DNA of 64,000 nt from Paragorgia papillata. Lineage: Eukaryota > Cnidaria > Anthozoa > Scleralcyonacea > Coralliidae. Made by a program: the position numbers and the translations under genes. Positions 46,118 through 58,432 of the stretch are shown here, one piece after another. The stretch spans positions 310,001 to 374,000 of the forward strand of contig JAWNZC010000304.1 in the NCBI GenBank assembly GCA_035771165.1, read 5' to 3'. A model generated the notes under the pieces. The model had not been told where the DNA came from. It saw only the letters and a program-made list of their open reading frames with translations, and did not search any database. The stretch's first letter is position 1. Each line of letters starts with the position of its first letter.

Positions 46118-46354
46118 AATGAATAGCAAAAACTATAATTTAGCTGCGATTGTTTTTTCACGGTTGTTTTTTTCTGGTTTCAAACACTTTTCTGTACACG
46201 AAAAACGTTTTGAATTTTTACCCACACAAAGACGTATATAAACACTAAACTGGAAATAAACGTTTTCTCTCTCTGTTTCAAGTGAACCGCTATAATATTA
46301 TGTTGTTTATTTTCTGTATTGTATCGGCAGTAGAGGTTTCTCTTTTTTATTTAT

Positions 46355-47065
46355 AACAGGCTTGTTGCAGCTTGTTGTGACAATCCAGTACGGATTGTTT
46401 GTAACACGTCTGTCCTGGTTGTTATATCAGCTTAGTGCAGACTTGCAATAACTGGCAACAAGTCTGTTGGGAGAAGTTGTAACAGCATTGTTGATTGCAT
46501 CAGACTTGCTGCAATTTGTTTTATCAAGCCTGTTATTCTTTCTCATCAACAGGCTTATTGTAGAATGTTGCAACAAATTGCTACGCTCTGTGGGCGACAA
46601 GTTGCAACAGGGTTGTTGCCGCAGGCCTGTTAAAGCTTGATGCAATCAACAGGCCTGCAGCAACTTGTTAACAACCTGCAGCAAGCCTGCACATCCCGCA
46701 AGTTGTAACAAACCTGCGAGATTCCTGACTGTGTAGAAGCAAACGCAACGCCGTTGCGAGACAAGTTGCAACAATCGTTGCACAAAGTAGAATCAGGTTC
46801 TCATTTCTGCAACGATTGCACCAATTTGTTTTAGTATTGCACCATGTAACACCCCATTCAGCAACTTGTATCGCAATATTTTGTTATGATTTGGCACTCA
46901 GTCGAGCCTACCCAGTCTATCCGCTTTTATCGAAATCCAAACCATTGGAAAATTGCATAAACGCGTTGCAGCGTGCAACACCCTTGTCTTGCAACTGCAA
47001 TGCTGCACGAGTCATCATTGCGAGACCAGTTGCATGAAAAGTTGCACCGTGTAACAGGGCTTTAA
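46355..47065. repeat. GTTGCAAC-rich repeat element
   Basis: Words AACAGGCTTGTTGCA, CAAGTTGCAAC and their inverses recur more than 15 times in two blocks (46355-46735 and 46745-47065). It is likely a MITE of iterated subrepeats. Confidence 0.65.
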
Positions 47066-47665
47066 GACAATCGGTTATGTGTTTTATACTAATCTCTCGT
47101 ATTTTCTAATTTTCCTCGTGTCATTATAACACCATAATTCTATAATCGACTTTTTAATTACTAATACATTACTAAAATTAAGGGACCGGAGGGTTTCAGG
47201 TACCGTAAGACTTCTCAAGTCTCTTTTCCAGTCATCGCAAAAACAGGTTCGCTGCAGCTCGCTGCGAGTACTTGCATTTAATTAAAAAGAACTCACAGTG
47301 AGCAAAGGAGGACTGTGAACCAGTGTTTGCGAAAACTAGAAAAGAGGCTTCACGTTTACATTGGGAGAAAAAGAAACCTTTTAAAATAATCTCAATCTTT
47401 TTCTCTAAAGTGTATATATGAAAAAAAAAATTTGTTTCAACGAACTGCACCACTTGAAAAAACTTTTGAAATTATAGATACATGTACAAAGCTTTTACAA
47501 TTTTTCCACATCTTACTTTGCTCTTGATATATTTAGCATTAATTAATAAGTAAATGATAACCAACAACATATGCAGTGTGCAAACATTTGTACACTTGAT
47601 AATCTGGGAACTATACGCATTGTTTTGCAGGCAACACTATTTTATGCAATGGCGTTTAGTTTTAT

Positions 47666-48190
47666 TAACAGTAGCAATGTGCAAAAAATTAAGTTTGTCT
47701 CACGTGAAAGAACTCGCCAAATGGTATAAGAAGACCTTTTGTAATTTTTCTGTATCTTTCCTGTGTTTTGAAATATTTCGACCAAAGACAGCGTGCTGTC
47801 CGCCATCTTGTTGTAATATTGGGTCTAATTAACTAGGAAATTGGTGACGTCACAAGCAGGGTAAACATGATGAAACTACTCCGTGGGTGCCCAAATTTCC
47901 ACGAAGGCTTTTTAAATGTTTTGGGTCAATTAAAAATGGAAATAGCGAGTTTCTAGCTCATAATGTCATAAGGTTGGCAAGATAAAAATTTCACTTTACC
48001 CTGCTTATGTCGTCACATGCATAATTTTGCATATCGAAAATAATTCCAAGATGGCGGACAGCACGCTGTTTTTGGTCCAAATATTTCCAAAACCAAAACA
48101 GATACGGAAAAATTGTTAAAGGTCTTCTTATACCATTTGACGAGTTCTTTCAAATGAGATAAACTTAATTTTTATTGCCAATACCCTTTA
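47666..48190. mobile_element. Foldback element, about 200-bp arms
   Basis: GAAAGAACTCGCCAAATGGT and ACCATTTGACGAGTTCTTTC, then GGCGGACAGCACGCTGT and its inverse, then TGACGTCACAAGCAGGGTAA and its inverse, pair around a centre near 47930. Confidence 0.82.
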
Positions 48191-48476
48191 AGTTAATTTG
48201 TTGAATAAACTCAAAACGTACAGTTTTCCAGATCTCTGTTCACCCTGCATACATAGGTCATATATTAAAGGATAAAGGACTGGGGGGGCTAATTATCCTT
48301 ACTTGCAGCCAGCGACTGAAGTGCGAAGGACGCAGATCAACGCGGCCATGTCGAGGCATATCAAAGGCGCTCCAGGCGCGCAGCCGCCATACGACACAGT
48401 TCAGACCACGAATCACAGCTAAGATGTTAGGTGTTGATTTTATGAACAAATATAGTCATTCATATACAATACAAAG

Positions 48477-48612
48477 CATCGGAGAATCCGAAAAGTGAAA
48501 CCATTTCATTTCTACGTTTCGACTATCTTGCAGTCATCGTCAGGAATGATAATGCAAGATAGTCGAAACGTAGAAATAAAATGGTTTCACTTTTCGGAGT
48601 CTCCGTTGTTTC
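48477..48612. mobile_element. Hairpin element with TCGAAACG centre
   Basis: ATCCGAAAAGTGAAACC and GGTTTCACTTTTCGGA are outer arms; inner GACTATCTTGCA and TGCAAGATAGTC. On the minus strand the centre reads CTGACGATGACT then AGTCGAAACG. Confidence 0.8.
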
Positions 48613-48874
48613 GTATTTTAGTCATATACACTTCAGATACTTTCCAAAGCTCTTAGTGAGACAAAATTCGTGCGCTATATACAAGTAGTCAAGCACACAT
48701 AGCACCACCATCACGACCCTCAAGAAAGGAAATTCACTCGTATATTAATGCACTCCACAGTATCACTGACAACTGTCATGTCTTGTCGACTGTTTAACAT
48801 ATCTCAGCAACCTACGAAACAAAACAATCAATAAATTTGTGAACGTGAAAGTGAACGTGCGATAAACCATATTA

Positions 48875-49784
48875 CAGCCATTTGCGTTCAAGCGCAAACC
48901 GCAAACATTTTCTCGCGTTTTTTTACGTTTAGAACCAGCCGTTTACCGTTAAAAGCGGGCATGTTTTAACCGCCAATTAACACAATGCCAGCGCCAAAGG
49001 TATCCGTTATGTGGGCGTAACTGTCATCTTTTGATAAGCCTGAAGATACGTTTCAACGTTTGCGAATGTACGTCTGCACGTTGTGTTGATAATGAATCTA
49101 AACAAATTTGGTCGTTTATATTATTCTGGAAACCCCTGGGTACAAGAAGATTTCAAGAGAATAATTAAAAGAATTCTTACGGAAGCCGGAAGGCAGCGAT
49201 AGAGATACGGGCTATATTCATTCAAAATTATCTCGCTTATCGGCAAGCCTTAGCATTTCTGTGTTTTTATTTATACCTTGAAGTTAGGTATGGAAGGTAC
49301 TGCGAAGAATATACTGAAGCGGCGTATCGAATGGTGGGGTAAACTAACAAATGATCTAGAACTTATAGAAGTTCTCCAAATTGAGCAACCATCGATTTCG
49401 GAAATCGAAAATAACAAATAACTAATGTCAGTATTGCTTGAAATGGGAAATTCCACGTCGATATCTGACAGAAATTAATTCACTGCGGTTCTCTAGTGAC
49501 AAAGATACTTTTAATTCCCCGAAACTCATATTAAACTAGCATTTCCAGCCATAGTCTTTTACGAAAACCCACAATTCGAACGTGCATTCACCTCATGAAA
49601 CGTTGAAACGTATCTTCAGGCTTATCAAAAGATGACAGTTACACCCACATAACCGATCTTTTGGCGCTGGCATTATGTTAATTTGGCGGTTAAAACATGC
49701 CCGCTTTCAACGGTAAACGGCTGGTTCTAAGCGTAAAAAAACGCGAGAAAATGTTTGCGGTTTCCGCTTGAACGCAAATGGCTG
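48875..49784. mobile_element. 910-bp MITE with 190-bp inverted repeats, TA target
   Basis: CAGCCATTTGCGTTCAAGCG and CGCTTGAACGCAAATGGCTG with TA on both sides. Arms continue through AACCAGCCGTTTACCGTT and AAGCCTGAAGATACGTTTCA. The interior is non-coding. Confidence 0.87.
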
Positions 49785-50323
49785 TAAGTTTTGAATTTCA
49801 ACAACTGCAGGTTTGTCAAAAGCTCGAAAACATTGAATTCTTCTATATATCACATTTTCCAGAGGACCACTGAATTTGGCAAACAATTCGTTCAGTTACT
49901 ATAATCATGGTAGTGTTTTTATGAACAATTTAATTTCCTTTATTATTGTTTTTATTGTTTATAAATCAGTGCCGGTATCTGAATCACTAAATGATTGTAT
50001 CATATCGTACATGATCGTACATCATTTAACACTACATGTAAGGAAAAAAGATATTAGGGATTTCGCTAATTTTCTTCATCGTTTCACGGATACGAATCAT
50101 GGAAACACATTGGATACTAAAAATTACAAAAGATAAACTTCTCAAAAACCGTTGGAATACAATTTATCATGGTTTTAATTCAAAGGATTGATCAAAGTGT
50201 ATCGGTTTGCTTGGCGATGACACCCTGTTGCCAAAAATATGGTGTTGTCTTTTTCTTCCTATATCAAAAACCCTGATTTAACGAAAGTGGTGAGTATTTT
50301 GCTAAGTGCTATATTGTATACGT

Positions 50324-50719
50324 ATCAGACATAGGTTGACGCTACTCTGGTTGAAAACGTTTTTCAACGTAGTTGTTGGTTTATGACCAAACGCTTCGAC
50401 ACTCCAGTCTAGTGTCTTCAGCAGGGCTAATCGCTGTGGGAATAGGATCCAAATTTTATACCCTTAAAGGATTGACGATGACCCCATCTATTAACAAGAT
50501 GCAAATAAGCTCCTGGCAAAACACCATATATAAGCTTATTTGCATCTTGTTAATAGACGGGTCATCATCGATCCTTTGAGGGTACAAATATGGATCCTAT
50601 TTTCACAACGATCACCCCTGATGAATACTGGAGTGTCGAAACGTTGGGTCATAAGCAGTAACCTTTTAAGCTACTTTCCAGAGCGTTTTAAATCAGAGTA
50701 GCGTCAAACTATGTCTGAT
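50324..50719. mobile_element. Foldback element, about 190-bp arms
   Basis: ATCAGACATAGGTTGACGCT and AGCGTCAAACTATGTCTGAT mark the ends. The arms meet at AAGCTTATTTGCATCTTGTT near 50530. Each arm carries an ACTGGAGTGTCGAA motif. Confidence 0.85.
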
Positions 50720-51303
50720 TGATCACCTGGTTGCGTTAGGAATTTATTTGTTGTATACATATTGCAGACAATTGCCACTGAAATGTTGTGAAAACACAAT
50801 GTCAAATACTCATGTTCAACAACGGGACAAAATCTCACGCATAAAGGCATATTCCTTTCTTGCCTGCAGACACATGTGCGCTTTCGAAAGCAAACATTGG
50901 TTAAACGCCGAATAGACCGATCAAACTCAATTCATAGATAAGAAACTGCGCTGTTGTGATCAGAACGGCGTTTTTGTTGCCAAAGAATATTAACTAAAAA
51001 TACGTGAACGCAGCAGCCGCTCGCGTTCGCGTCGAATTCCGATTGTAGTTTGATTACGACAAGAATTTTACCATGCATGCAAATCGAATGATAGTCCGAT
51101 GCAAGTCTAACGAGTAATCTCAATATATTATAGGTCTGGGGACAAAAGAATACCAAATTAACAAGTCAAATAATAGTTTATTTAGGAAACATTTTTATTT
51201 AATGTAAATACGGAAATAAAGAGAGAAAAAGGAAAAAGAAAGTACAACAATAGAACATATAGAGACTAAAGGGGAAAAAATAGGAATGCAGTGGAAAAGA
51301 GAA

Positions 51304-51381
51304 GTGCAGTGAGTATGTGGGAATCGAACCCTTGGCCTCTTAATTCAAACACCAAAATTATACCACTGCGCCACAGCACTC
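51304..51381 (-). repeat. tRNA-derived SINE head or tRNA pseudogene
   Basis: On the minus strand TGGCGCAGTGGTA (A box) and GGTTCGATTCC (B box) are both perfect and correctly spaced, but the acceptor and T stems do not pair. A polypyrimidine tail follows to about 51200. Not a functional tRNA. Confidence 0.6.
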
Positions 51382-51399
51382 ACGACGCTTTAGAAGCAG

Positions 51400-52660
51400 A
51401 AAATTATTATATATAAAATGTCACTGTTACAAATTTTTGTTTACATCGTAATAAAAATAAGAATATTTACGTCTGAGGTAGCATACACCTTCTCAAATCA
51501 TTAATAATTCACGAAGAAAATTCAAAAGAAATCAATATTTAATCAGTATTTAGAAATCGGAGGAAGATTACAGCCAAATTTTGCTAACTTTAATCTCTAT
51601 TTTCTCTCAAAATGTGGGTTCGTTTTAGAAATGCGCCTCGTATTTTTAACTTGCTTGTCTGTATTTAGATATCATGGAAAGAACACTTACTCGTGTTTGA
51701 ACTATTATTTCTAACTTTATTCGTAATAAAAATAAGTTAGTTTTTGCCTAATTTTTAGCTTAAAACAATCAGTCCCCCTAAACTGAAAGCTATACAACGT
51801 TAAAACCTGTTCGAGAAGCTAGTTGTCATCTTTTTGTTAATGTCTAGTAAGGAAAAACTTTCCACTGAATAGTGGTTTTGTTTCCTTGGCAAATTCGTTA
51901 GCCGTTATAAAAAAATAATTGAGAAATGGAGTACGCTAGATAGCCAATCACAAGTGGAGTTAACTAAAATATGTTATAAGATTTTTTAAAAGGTGGAGAA
52001 CAATTATTTCAAAATAAAAAAGGTTGCAACTGCCAACGTATATGCTTGCCGAATTCTTCTCAGCTTTTCCGAATGCCCTGCATGACCTCCCCATAAACAG
52101 AAAAATCAAATGAGATACCCGGGTAGTACATGCAAGTATACATGTAGTTATTAGATTCCTACTGTTTTAGAGCTACGTAGTGGTATACAGAAATAGACAG
52201 AAATGGTTGGTAAAAGTTTCCTCATATCATACAAAACGTCGAAAAACGTTTTTACTTTTTTTAACAGTAGCTTTACAAGGACAAATATCTTTCATTTTTC
52301 TCTTTTCTTTTTGCATCGATATTTTTTTGCAAATGAAACCAACCAAAATGAGATTTTATCTTATCGAGTAAAACTACCTTAATATTTTCATTGGTTTTCT
52401 AGTGTACATCAATTCGCGGGCGTGGTGCAGACACACACAATGTGCTTTGGTAAGTTGTATACATATATATATGTTTTCCATCTTTTCCATTGGCTAGTAA
52501 TCATCAGTTGTACGAAAGACCTTAGAAAAGCCATTTTAAAATTTAAAATTTTAAGAACTTCGTACCCGTGCCGTAGGTTATTTTGGTTATTATATGCATC
52601 ACAAAATTACTGCATTCTGATTCGTTAAGACGAGTGCAATTAAATCCTTAATTACATATC
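51400..52660. other. Intergenic AT-rich DNA
   Basis: No gene or large inverted repeat seen. Just beyond it, 52690-52800 holds a hairpin-like TCTCATTGGTTCAG ... CAGCCAATGA pair. Confidence 0.4.
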
Positions 52661-52840
52661 TTTCTGTAATCAGGCTCAAATGCTGCAATCTCATTGGTTC
52701 AGAAGGGTGCGATTTGCGCATTAAACGCACCCTTTCAGGGCTGTAATTGCACCCCTGCTTCAGCCAATGAAAATCAAGCTAGCGTCACAATTGACCAATC
52801 ACAGTTAAAGATACAAAGAGCGGATTTTTTATTTTTTTTC

Positions 52841-53580
52841 AACTAGATCCCAAGAATAGTGCAAAGTTTCTAGTCAAAGATAATAACAATTTTTGCCACG
52901 TGTACGCACACTGCCAGCCCATTTTGTAAAGGAAAGCCCACAGCATAGTCATGCCCACAGTTAATTTAATACAAGGCAAAAATCAGACAAACAAGCCAAA
53001 ATAGAATCTCCAGGGATTCTTAAAGAGTCAATTTCTCTTGTCAAGAACGCAAAAAAAATTATAAACTCCGACAAACATACATGAATACTGACGTCTTTTT
53101 GCACTTCGCTAATGTTTTCCGCTCTGTTGACAACAAGAACTTTTTGAACTCCTCGAAATTTTTATATGTTTAATATACGGCCAGGGTTCTTCGTACAATG
53201 GTTTATGAACACCACATCAAAATGCGAAGACAGTCTACAATCTCCATGAGTATACAGAATTTGTTATTGAGCTGACGTGCAAAACTGCTCGAGCGTCACT
53301 CGTGTAAAATATAACAGACACGAACCAACAACACTCTACAAACCGACTTCACAACATCGTCAACATGCCAGACCATATTAAAGTTGAATGTAAAGCTTTT
53401 AATATAGACTAGGCAGACAATAAATCCTTTCGTACATACCATATTTAATTAGCCATGCAGCTAAGCCTAGATAGTCGTTGTTTCGAGAAGAAAATTGATC
53501 GCTCCTTTGCGTTTCTCCGCCATTGTTGCATTCGCCAGTCTCAAACAAAACCACGCGTGCGCAGTGCTATTCTAATATAT
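52841..53580 (+). repeat. 0.7-kb dispersed repeat, copy B
   Basis: Collinear with 41854-42557, including TTTCTAGTCAAAGATAATAA and CACGCGTGCGCAGTGCTATT. Confidence 0.85.
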
Positions 53581-54310
53581 TCCGGGGGGAAACTTTCATT
53601 CTCGATATATTTAATAAGATATATTAACTTCTTATTAACCGAGAGCACGGTCATTACGGAAAAATATCAGACCGAGGTCTTGACAGTACGGACCGAGCCC
53701 GTAGGGCGAGAACGAGGTTAATAAGAAGTTTATTATATGGCATTTTGAAACAACATATCTTACATTTATACCTTGTCATGATACGTACAACTGTACTTTA
53801 GTCAGTTTAGTGTGACCTCGAGCGTGTGATAAACTCATCGTTTTCAATGTTGTTGCTCTTATTGTCATCGCTTTCGGAATCCTAAAACTCGCTTCCAAAT
53901 TGCTCATCATCCCACTCATACATAATTTAGTCCTCAGGTTATTGAATTCACAATATTTTTGCGGTTTTTCTTTTGTTGTTTAGTTGCAAAATGGCTGGCA
54001 AAATCCGTAATGATCGTGGTCGTTACGGAAAATAATCGACCGGCACGTGACGCGTCTCGGCCAATGAGAACACACGATTTCAATGGAGGTAACGTGTGCC
54101 ATATAATAATAATTAATAATGCACCAGGATTTTACACGTCTTTCAAGAAATACCCATAGATAAGGTACAAACCTGTCTGTTATCGCTCTTCAGGGCTTAC
54201 GAGCTTTAAGCAACATAAATATTTGTCGTATATGAAAGACTAATACTATAGTGTTTGACACTTTCACTGGTTTTAGTCTTTCAACTACGACAAGTATGTA
54301 TGTCGTTAAA
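53581..54310. mobile_element. 0.73-kb insertion relative to copy A
   Basis: Present only in copy B, between CTAATATAT and CTGGTAAG. It contains a palindrome ACTTCTTATTAACC ... GGTTAATAAGAAGT at 53629-53730. The ends are not clearly inverted, so the mechanism is open. Confidence 0.55.
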
Positions 54311-54312
54311 CC

Positions 54313-54430
54313 TGGTAAGTTTTACCCCCGGAAAATTTACACTATCTATCTATCTATCTATCTATGTATCGTGTGAATTTTCACCACTCATCACAATACT
54401 GCAAAGTTTCTGAGAAACTTTGCACTAAAA
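54313..54430 (+). repeat. Trailing module of copy B with (ATCT)n
   Basis: Matches 42570-42675. ATCT is expanded to about five units near 54345-54366. Confidence 0.75.
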
Positions 54431-54544
54431 ATGGAAGATTTTGAAATGCAAAAGTTTGATTTGTTGAATTATTTATGTAATGTAAATGAACAACAATTAC
54501 TATTCCTGGGAACAGAAACCACAAATATTCTCATTGACTACTAA

Positions 54545-54840
54545 ATTAGAAAAGCGCGCAGAAAGGACGAAAAAGCCCTGGGAAAACGGCCCCTTGGGCC
54601 TTTAAGGTAATCAAAATAATTACACATGCATATAGAAGCTATAAAGCAGGGCAGGGTAGCTACGAATAAATTAGCTCTCTTGGGTTAGAACGTGGAAGAC
54701 GTTAATAGGGGACTCTCTCGGAAAACGCCCCACCCACCTCCCCTGTAAGCCAACAGTGTACTTCACTTCGATCGCTGCACTCCATCAGCCGTTCGCGGAT
54801 TTCATTCCCCAGAACCCTCCCGCCCTTAAGACTCGTGAGC
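54545..54840 (-). repeat. Dispersed repeat copy (pair with 17645-17935)
   Basis: Inverted copy of 17645-17935, with shared CCCACCCACCTCCCCTGTA and CCGTTCGCGGATTTCATTCC. Confidence 0.75.
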
Positions 54841-55220
54841 TTGTCCATTGTCGATTTGCACCAATCACAAACGTGTCTGCACATTTTCAGCAGGCATATA
54901 TTATTAAGATGATTGGGATTATTGCATGAATTACCCTGTAAGGCGGTGAAAATGGCGATCAATAGAGTGGTGATAAGTCAGGCATGTAATCGCATTTTAG
55001 AAACGTTTTAAGATTGTCTAAAAGATTTACAACAGGAAGCTATACAGAAATTAGTTACAGGATCGGGAAAGTCACTTATATTTCAGTCAGCTTCTATGAT
55101 TTTTGATGTCATGAACTTATAAATTTATGCAAAACGTCACAGACACGTTCTGTGGTTCACGCGTCCAGCCCAATGACCTGTATATAACTAGTAATGGTCG
55201 ATATCTAAGACCTTGGCAGA

Positions 55221-55660
55221 GGTCTGGAACCTAGCAAGAAGTAGAAGGCCTAGCCGAATTGCCAACATCTCAAAAGTGCCCTAAAACGGCCCATCTTAAA
55301 GATAGCGACGAGGGATAGTTTAACAGTGGTGTCAAACGATGTCATGTTTCTCACAATTTCGTTAATTTCAATTAGTCTCTGATATAAATACAAGTGAATT
55401 ATGAAACTAAATAACCTCTTGATTACTATATGTGTACTTCTTGTGTACAATTATCGTAATTCGCAAACATTTCCTACACTGACAAGTCAAACCTGGGTCG
55501 TTAAATGGTTAGATTCGTGTCCAGCAACTTTAATGTACCATTCCGTTAAAATGTGATACCACTATATGTCGCTATCTTTGACTTGGGCCGTTTTAGGGCA
55601 CTTTTGAGATGTTGTTGGCAATTCGGCTAGGCCTATTTCTCGTTGGGTTCTAGACTCCTA
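55221..55660. mobile_element. Inverted-repeat element, about 100-bp arms
   Basis: GGCCTAGCCGAATTGCCAAC and GGCAATTCGGCTAGGCC, with CTCAAAAGTGCCCTAAAACG and its inverse. The spacer is about 200 bp. Confidence 0.82.
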
Positions 55661-56258
55661 CAGGCACGCGAGCCCCCCAATGTATACTAAGCATAATAAC
55701 AACCTTGTTCCCAGACCCCACTGTGGGAACGAGATTGGCATAGATTAAATGTGATCATGTGAACAGTTGGTCAAAAATCATTTTGAATCGATAACAAAAG
55801 ACGTAATAAGCTAAATTATTTTGTATTTGAAACGTAAATTATTTTGTATTTGAAATCCTTGGATCTGTTGTCGCTTCTTCAACCGTGAGTCGCCATAAAG
55901 GACCATTTCATTCGACTTTTGAATGCTTTGTAAATAAAACCTATAATCCTTGTATTTCACTGCTCTATCTGCTTTATCTCCCATTTTTATCTCATATTTT
56001 TATAGACAGTATCGTTTGTAGTTTTACTGTGGAGCTATGGATTTAAGGTAATAACATAAAACCGTGTTATGATCGAGTATGTACTACTTAACATTTGTTG
56101 GTAAATTTGTATTAGAACAATTAGAACAATTAGACAACGAACCCAGTTTTCTATGAGCAGAAAGACGTAAATTGTTTAAATTCATTTTGGTACTCACAAA
56201 AACTAATTGTACAATGAATGCTTACAGATATTAAGGGAGCTAGATGAACGCAGACTTA

Positions 56259-56571
56259 GGGGGGCTTTCCATTTACCCGGTTAGACCGATCAGTCCGGTT
56301 AAATGGAACCCGAAATAAGGTTAGATATACTGCCGAAACAGAGAACGTAGGAATCCCACGTTTCTCTCTGACGAAGGGCCTTCGCTCGAAACGTTAGATT
56401 TCTACGTTCTCTGTTTCGGCAGTATACTGTATCTAACCTTACTATATTTAAATGGAACACGATTAGTTTGAGACTTAATAGGACGGTCAGACTGGAAAAT
56501 TTGGTCTTAATCAAAAGCACGTCCATTCTGGCCAGACTGACCGGTCTAACCTTGCTAATTGGAAAGCGCCC
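56259..56571. mobile_element. Harbinger-type MITE with TTA target, itself invaded
   Basis: GGGGGGCTTTCCATT and AATTGGAAAGCGCCC are the ends, TTA flanks both (56256-56258, 56572-56574), and CGGTTAGACCGATCAGTCC is mirrored by GACTGACCGGTCTAACC. The hairpin 56319-56450 interrupts it. Confidence 0.82.
56319..56450. mobile_element. Hairpin element, uninterrupted family copy
   Basis: AAGGTTAGATATACTGCCG and CGGCAGTATACTGTATCTAA enclose AAACAGAGAACGTAG and its inverse. It supplies the empty site for the insertion at 23668. Confidence 0.85.
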
Positions 56572-56579
56572 TTAGTGGC

Positions 56580-57850
56580 AGTTTTTCCAAAGGCTCAGTA
56601 ATAGCAGTGATTGAAAAAGTTCTTCCTGCTTCCGTAACTCTAGTGTATTTTGGTGTTATTAAATTTAAACGAGCACTGCGTGTGTTTCTCGAATGTTGTT
56701 GGTTATTTAAATTTAACAGTTTGTTTAAATACTCAGGAGTAGCATTAATAGTACGTTTGTAGATTAATAGACATTTTCTAATATCCGACTCTAATCATGA
56801 TGTGGTAAGGTGGTTAGTAAACCCTGTAGTACACCCTGTAGTGCTCATTTCAGAAGCAATCTACCTTTGGGGTCACTATACCTCTCTGATTTCAAAATTG
56901 GCCATTCAAAAAATGTGACCATCCAAAACTCTAATTTTTCAAAAGTGTCAAATCACGATATTAAAACGGACATAATATGATAAATTTTAACTGTTTTAGC
57001 CTGTCACTTGGACAAAATAAACTGTGGATCCTAACTATAGAACGAAAAATGTCACATCACTTTCAGATTTATAATATTCAGGAACTTTAAAATAACAAGT
57101 TATTTTGATAGCATACATACAGTATTCAGGGCCAATAGGAAAGTCAATTTGGATTGAATACTGCCATTCGATTGCTTCGGCACTGTTCAATCATTTGTTA
57201 TCTCAGTTGCCAATATTTTAATCCTCCAGAGAGAAATAATCACCTACCAGTACTCTCTTCTCCTAGATGTTCACTCAATTATTTTTACAAGGTGGTGTGA
57301 AATATCTGCCCAGGTCATAGACTTGTAATCTTAAATTGTAATCACTACAGGCATTAATTTTTGAGAGGCAATTAGACATGTTTGCGGACTGGTTTATGAA
57401 GAACACTTAAGATGTAGAATGAGTCACGGAACACGAGTCACAGACATTATGTAACTGTTCTACATATTGTCATTTAAAATTCAACTCATTTATGCAAATA
57501 GTTTGTCTATCATAAAGTCTCTAAATTCAAGATAGATTCTATTTTCTCCCACTTATAATTTCCAAAGAAAGTTCAGAAGAAATTAAGTTAATTTTAGGTG
57601 ATGTCACTTTGTGACATGAAGTCACACACCACTATTGTCCTAATTAGTGGCATTGTACAATCAAATCTTCCATCCTCACCATGATTCAATACCTTAGGCC
57701 CTTAGGTGTCTACAGACAATAGTTGAAGTGTTCAAATAAATAAATAAATCATTAAACTATGTAGATCGGAATTGATCCATTGTTTTTGTTCAAAATGTAA
57801 CATGAGTCACCATGCAATTACCATTTGCATCTTGTGAATAGATGAGGCCA
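56580..57850. other. Intergenic AT-rich DNA
   Basis: No recognisable gene, RNA or inverted repeat. Confidence 0.4.
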
Positions 57851-57851
57851 T

Positions 57852-58432
57852 CAGGGCATGAGATTTGTGGTATCCTGATATCCCGGGGATACCAGATTTT
57901 AAGTTTGGATACTGGGTATCATAAGCTCAGTATCCCGTGGGGATACCATGAAAATTAGGATAGTGAACAATTGTTGAGCAGCTATCCCAGTTAATTGTTG
58001 AGCAACTATCCCAGTTACTAATCTTGTCTGCGAATGTTGGTGGAAAATTCAACGAACTGTAATCTCGTTCCCAGTGCACACCAAGATTAAATGATAGGCA
58101 TACATGAAGTAGTAACAGCAACAAGGAGCCACTGCGGGACAAAATAATGAATAATGTTGTCCAGCTAGACTGGAAAGTTTATAAAATGCGCAAAAGAGAT
58201 TTGTATATAATTCTTATATGCGGGCAATATAAACTGCGTGATGGAGATCTCTGTTGCATGGTACAAACTTTCCAGTCTATTGTTGTGCTAAATAAAAGTT
58301 AACCTTGTTTGGATACTGCTTATTGGAATATCTACTATCCAAATTTGGATACTAATTTCCAAGGAGGGATACCAGATTTTAAGTGCCAGTATCCCACTGG
58401 ATACTGCTGAAAATTTCAAATCTCATGCCCTG
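57852..58432. mobile_element. TIR element with GGATACC subrepeats
   Basis: CAGGGCATGAGATTTG and CAAATTTGAG-free inverse CAAATCTCATGCCCTG are the ends. GGGGATACCAGATTTTAAG recurs near both ends. An inner pair ACTGGAAAGTTT / AAACTTTCCAGT lies at 58168-58278. No target duplication found. Confidence 0.7.

Noticed and set aside
49876..50136. 86-codon frame with a hydrophobic stretch
   Set aside because: AT-rich chance frame; no homology recognised and no gene context.
51304..51381. Functional tRNA gene on the minus strand
   Set aside because: A and B boxes are perfect, but the acceptor and T stems are unpaired; SINE head more likely.
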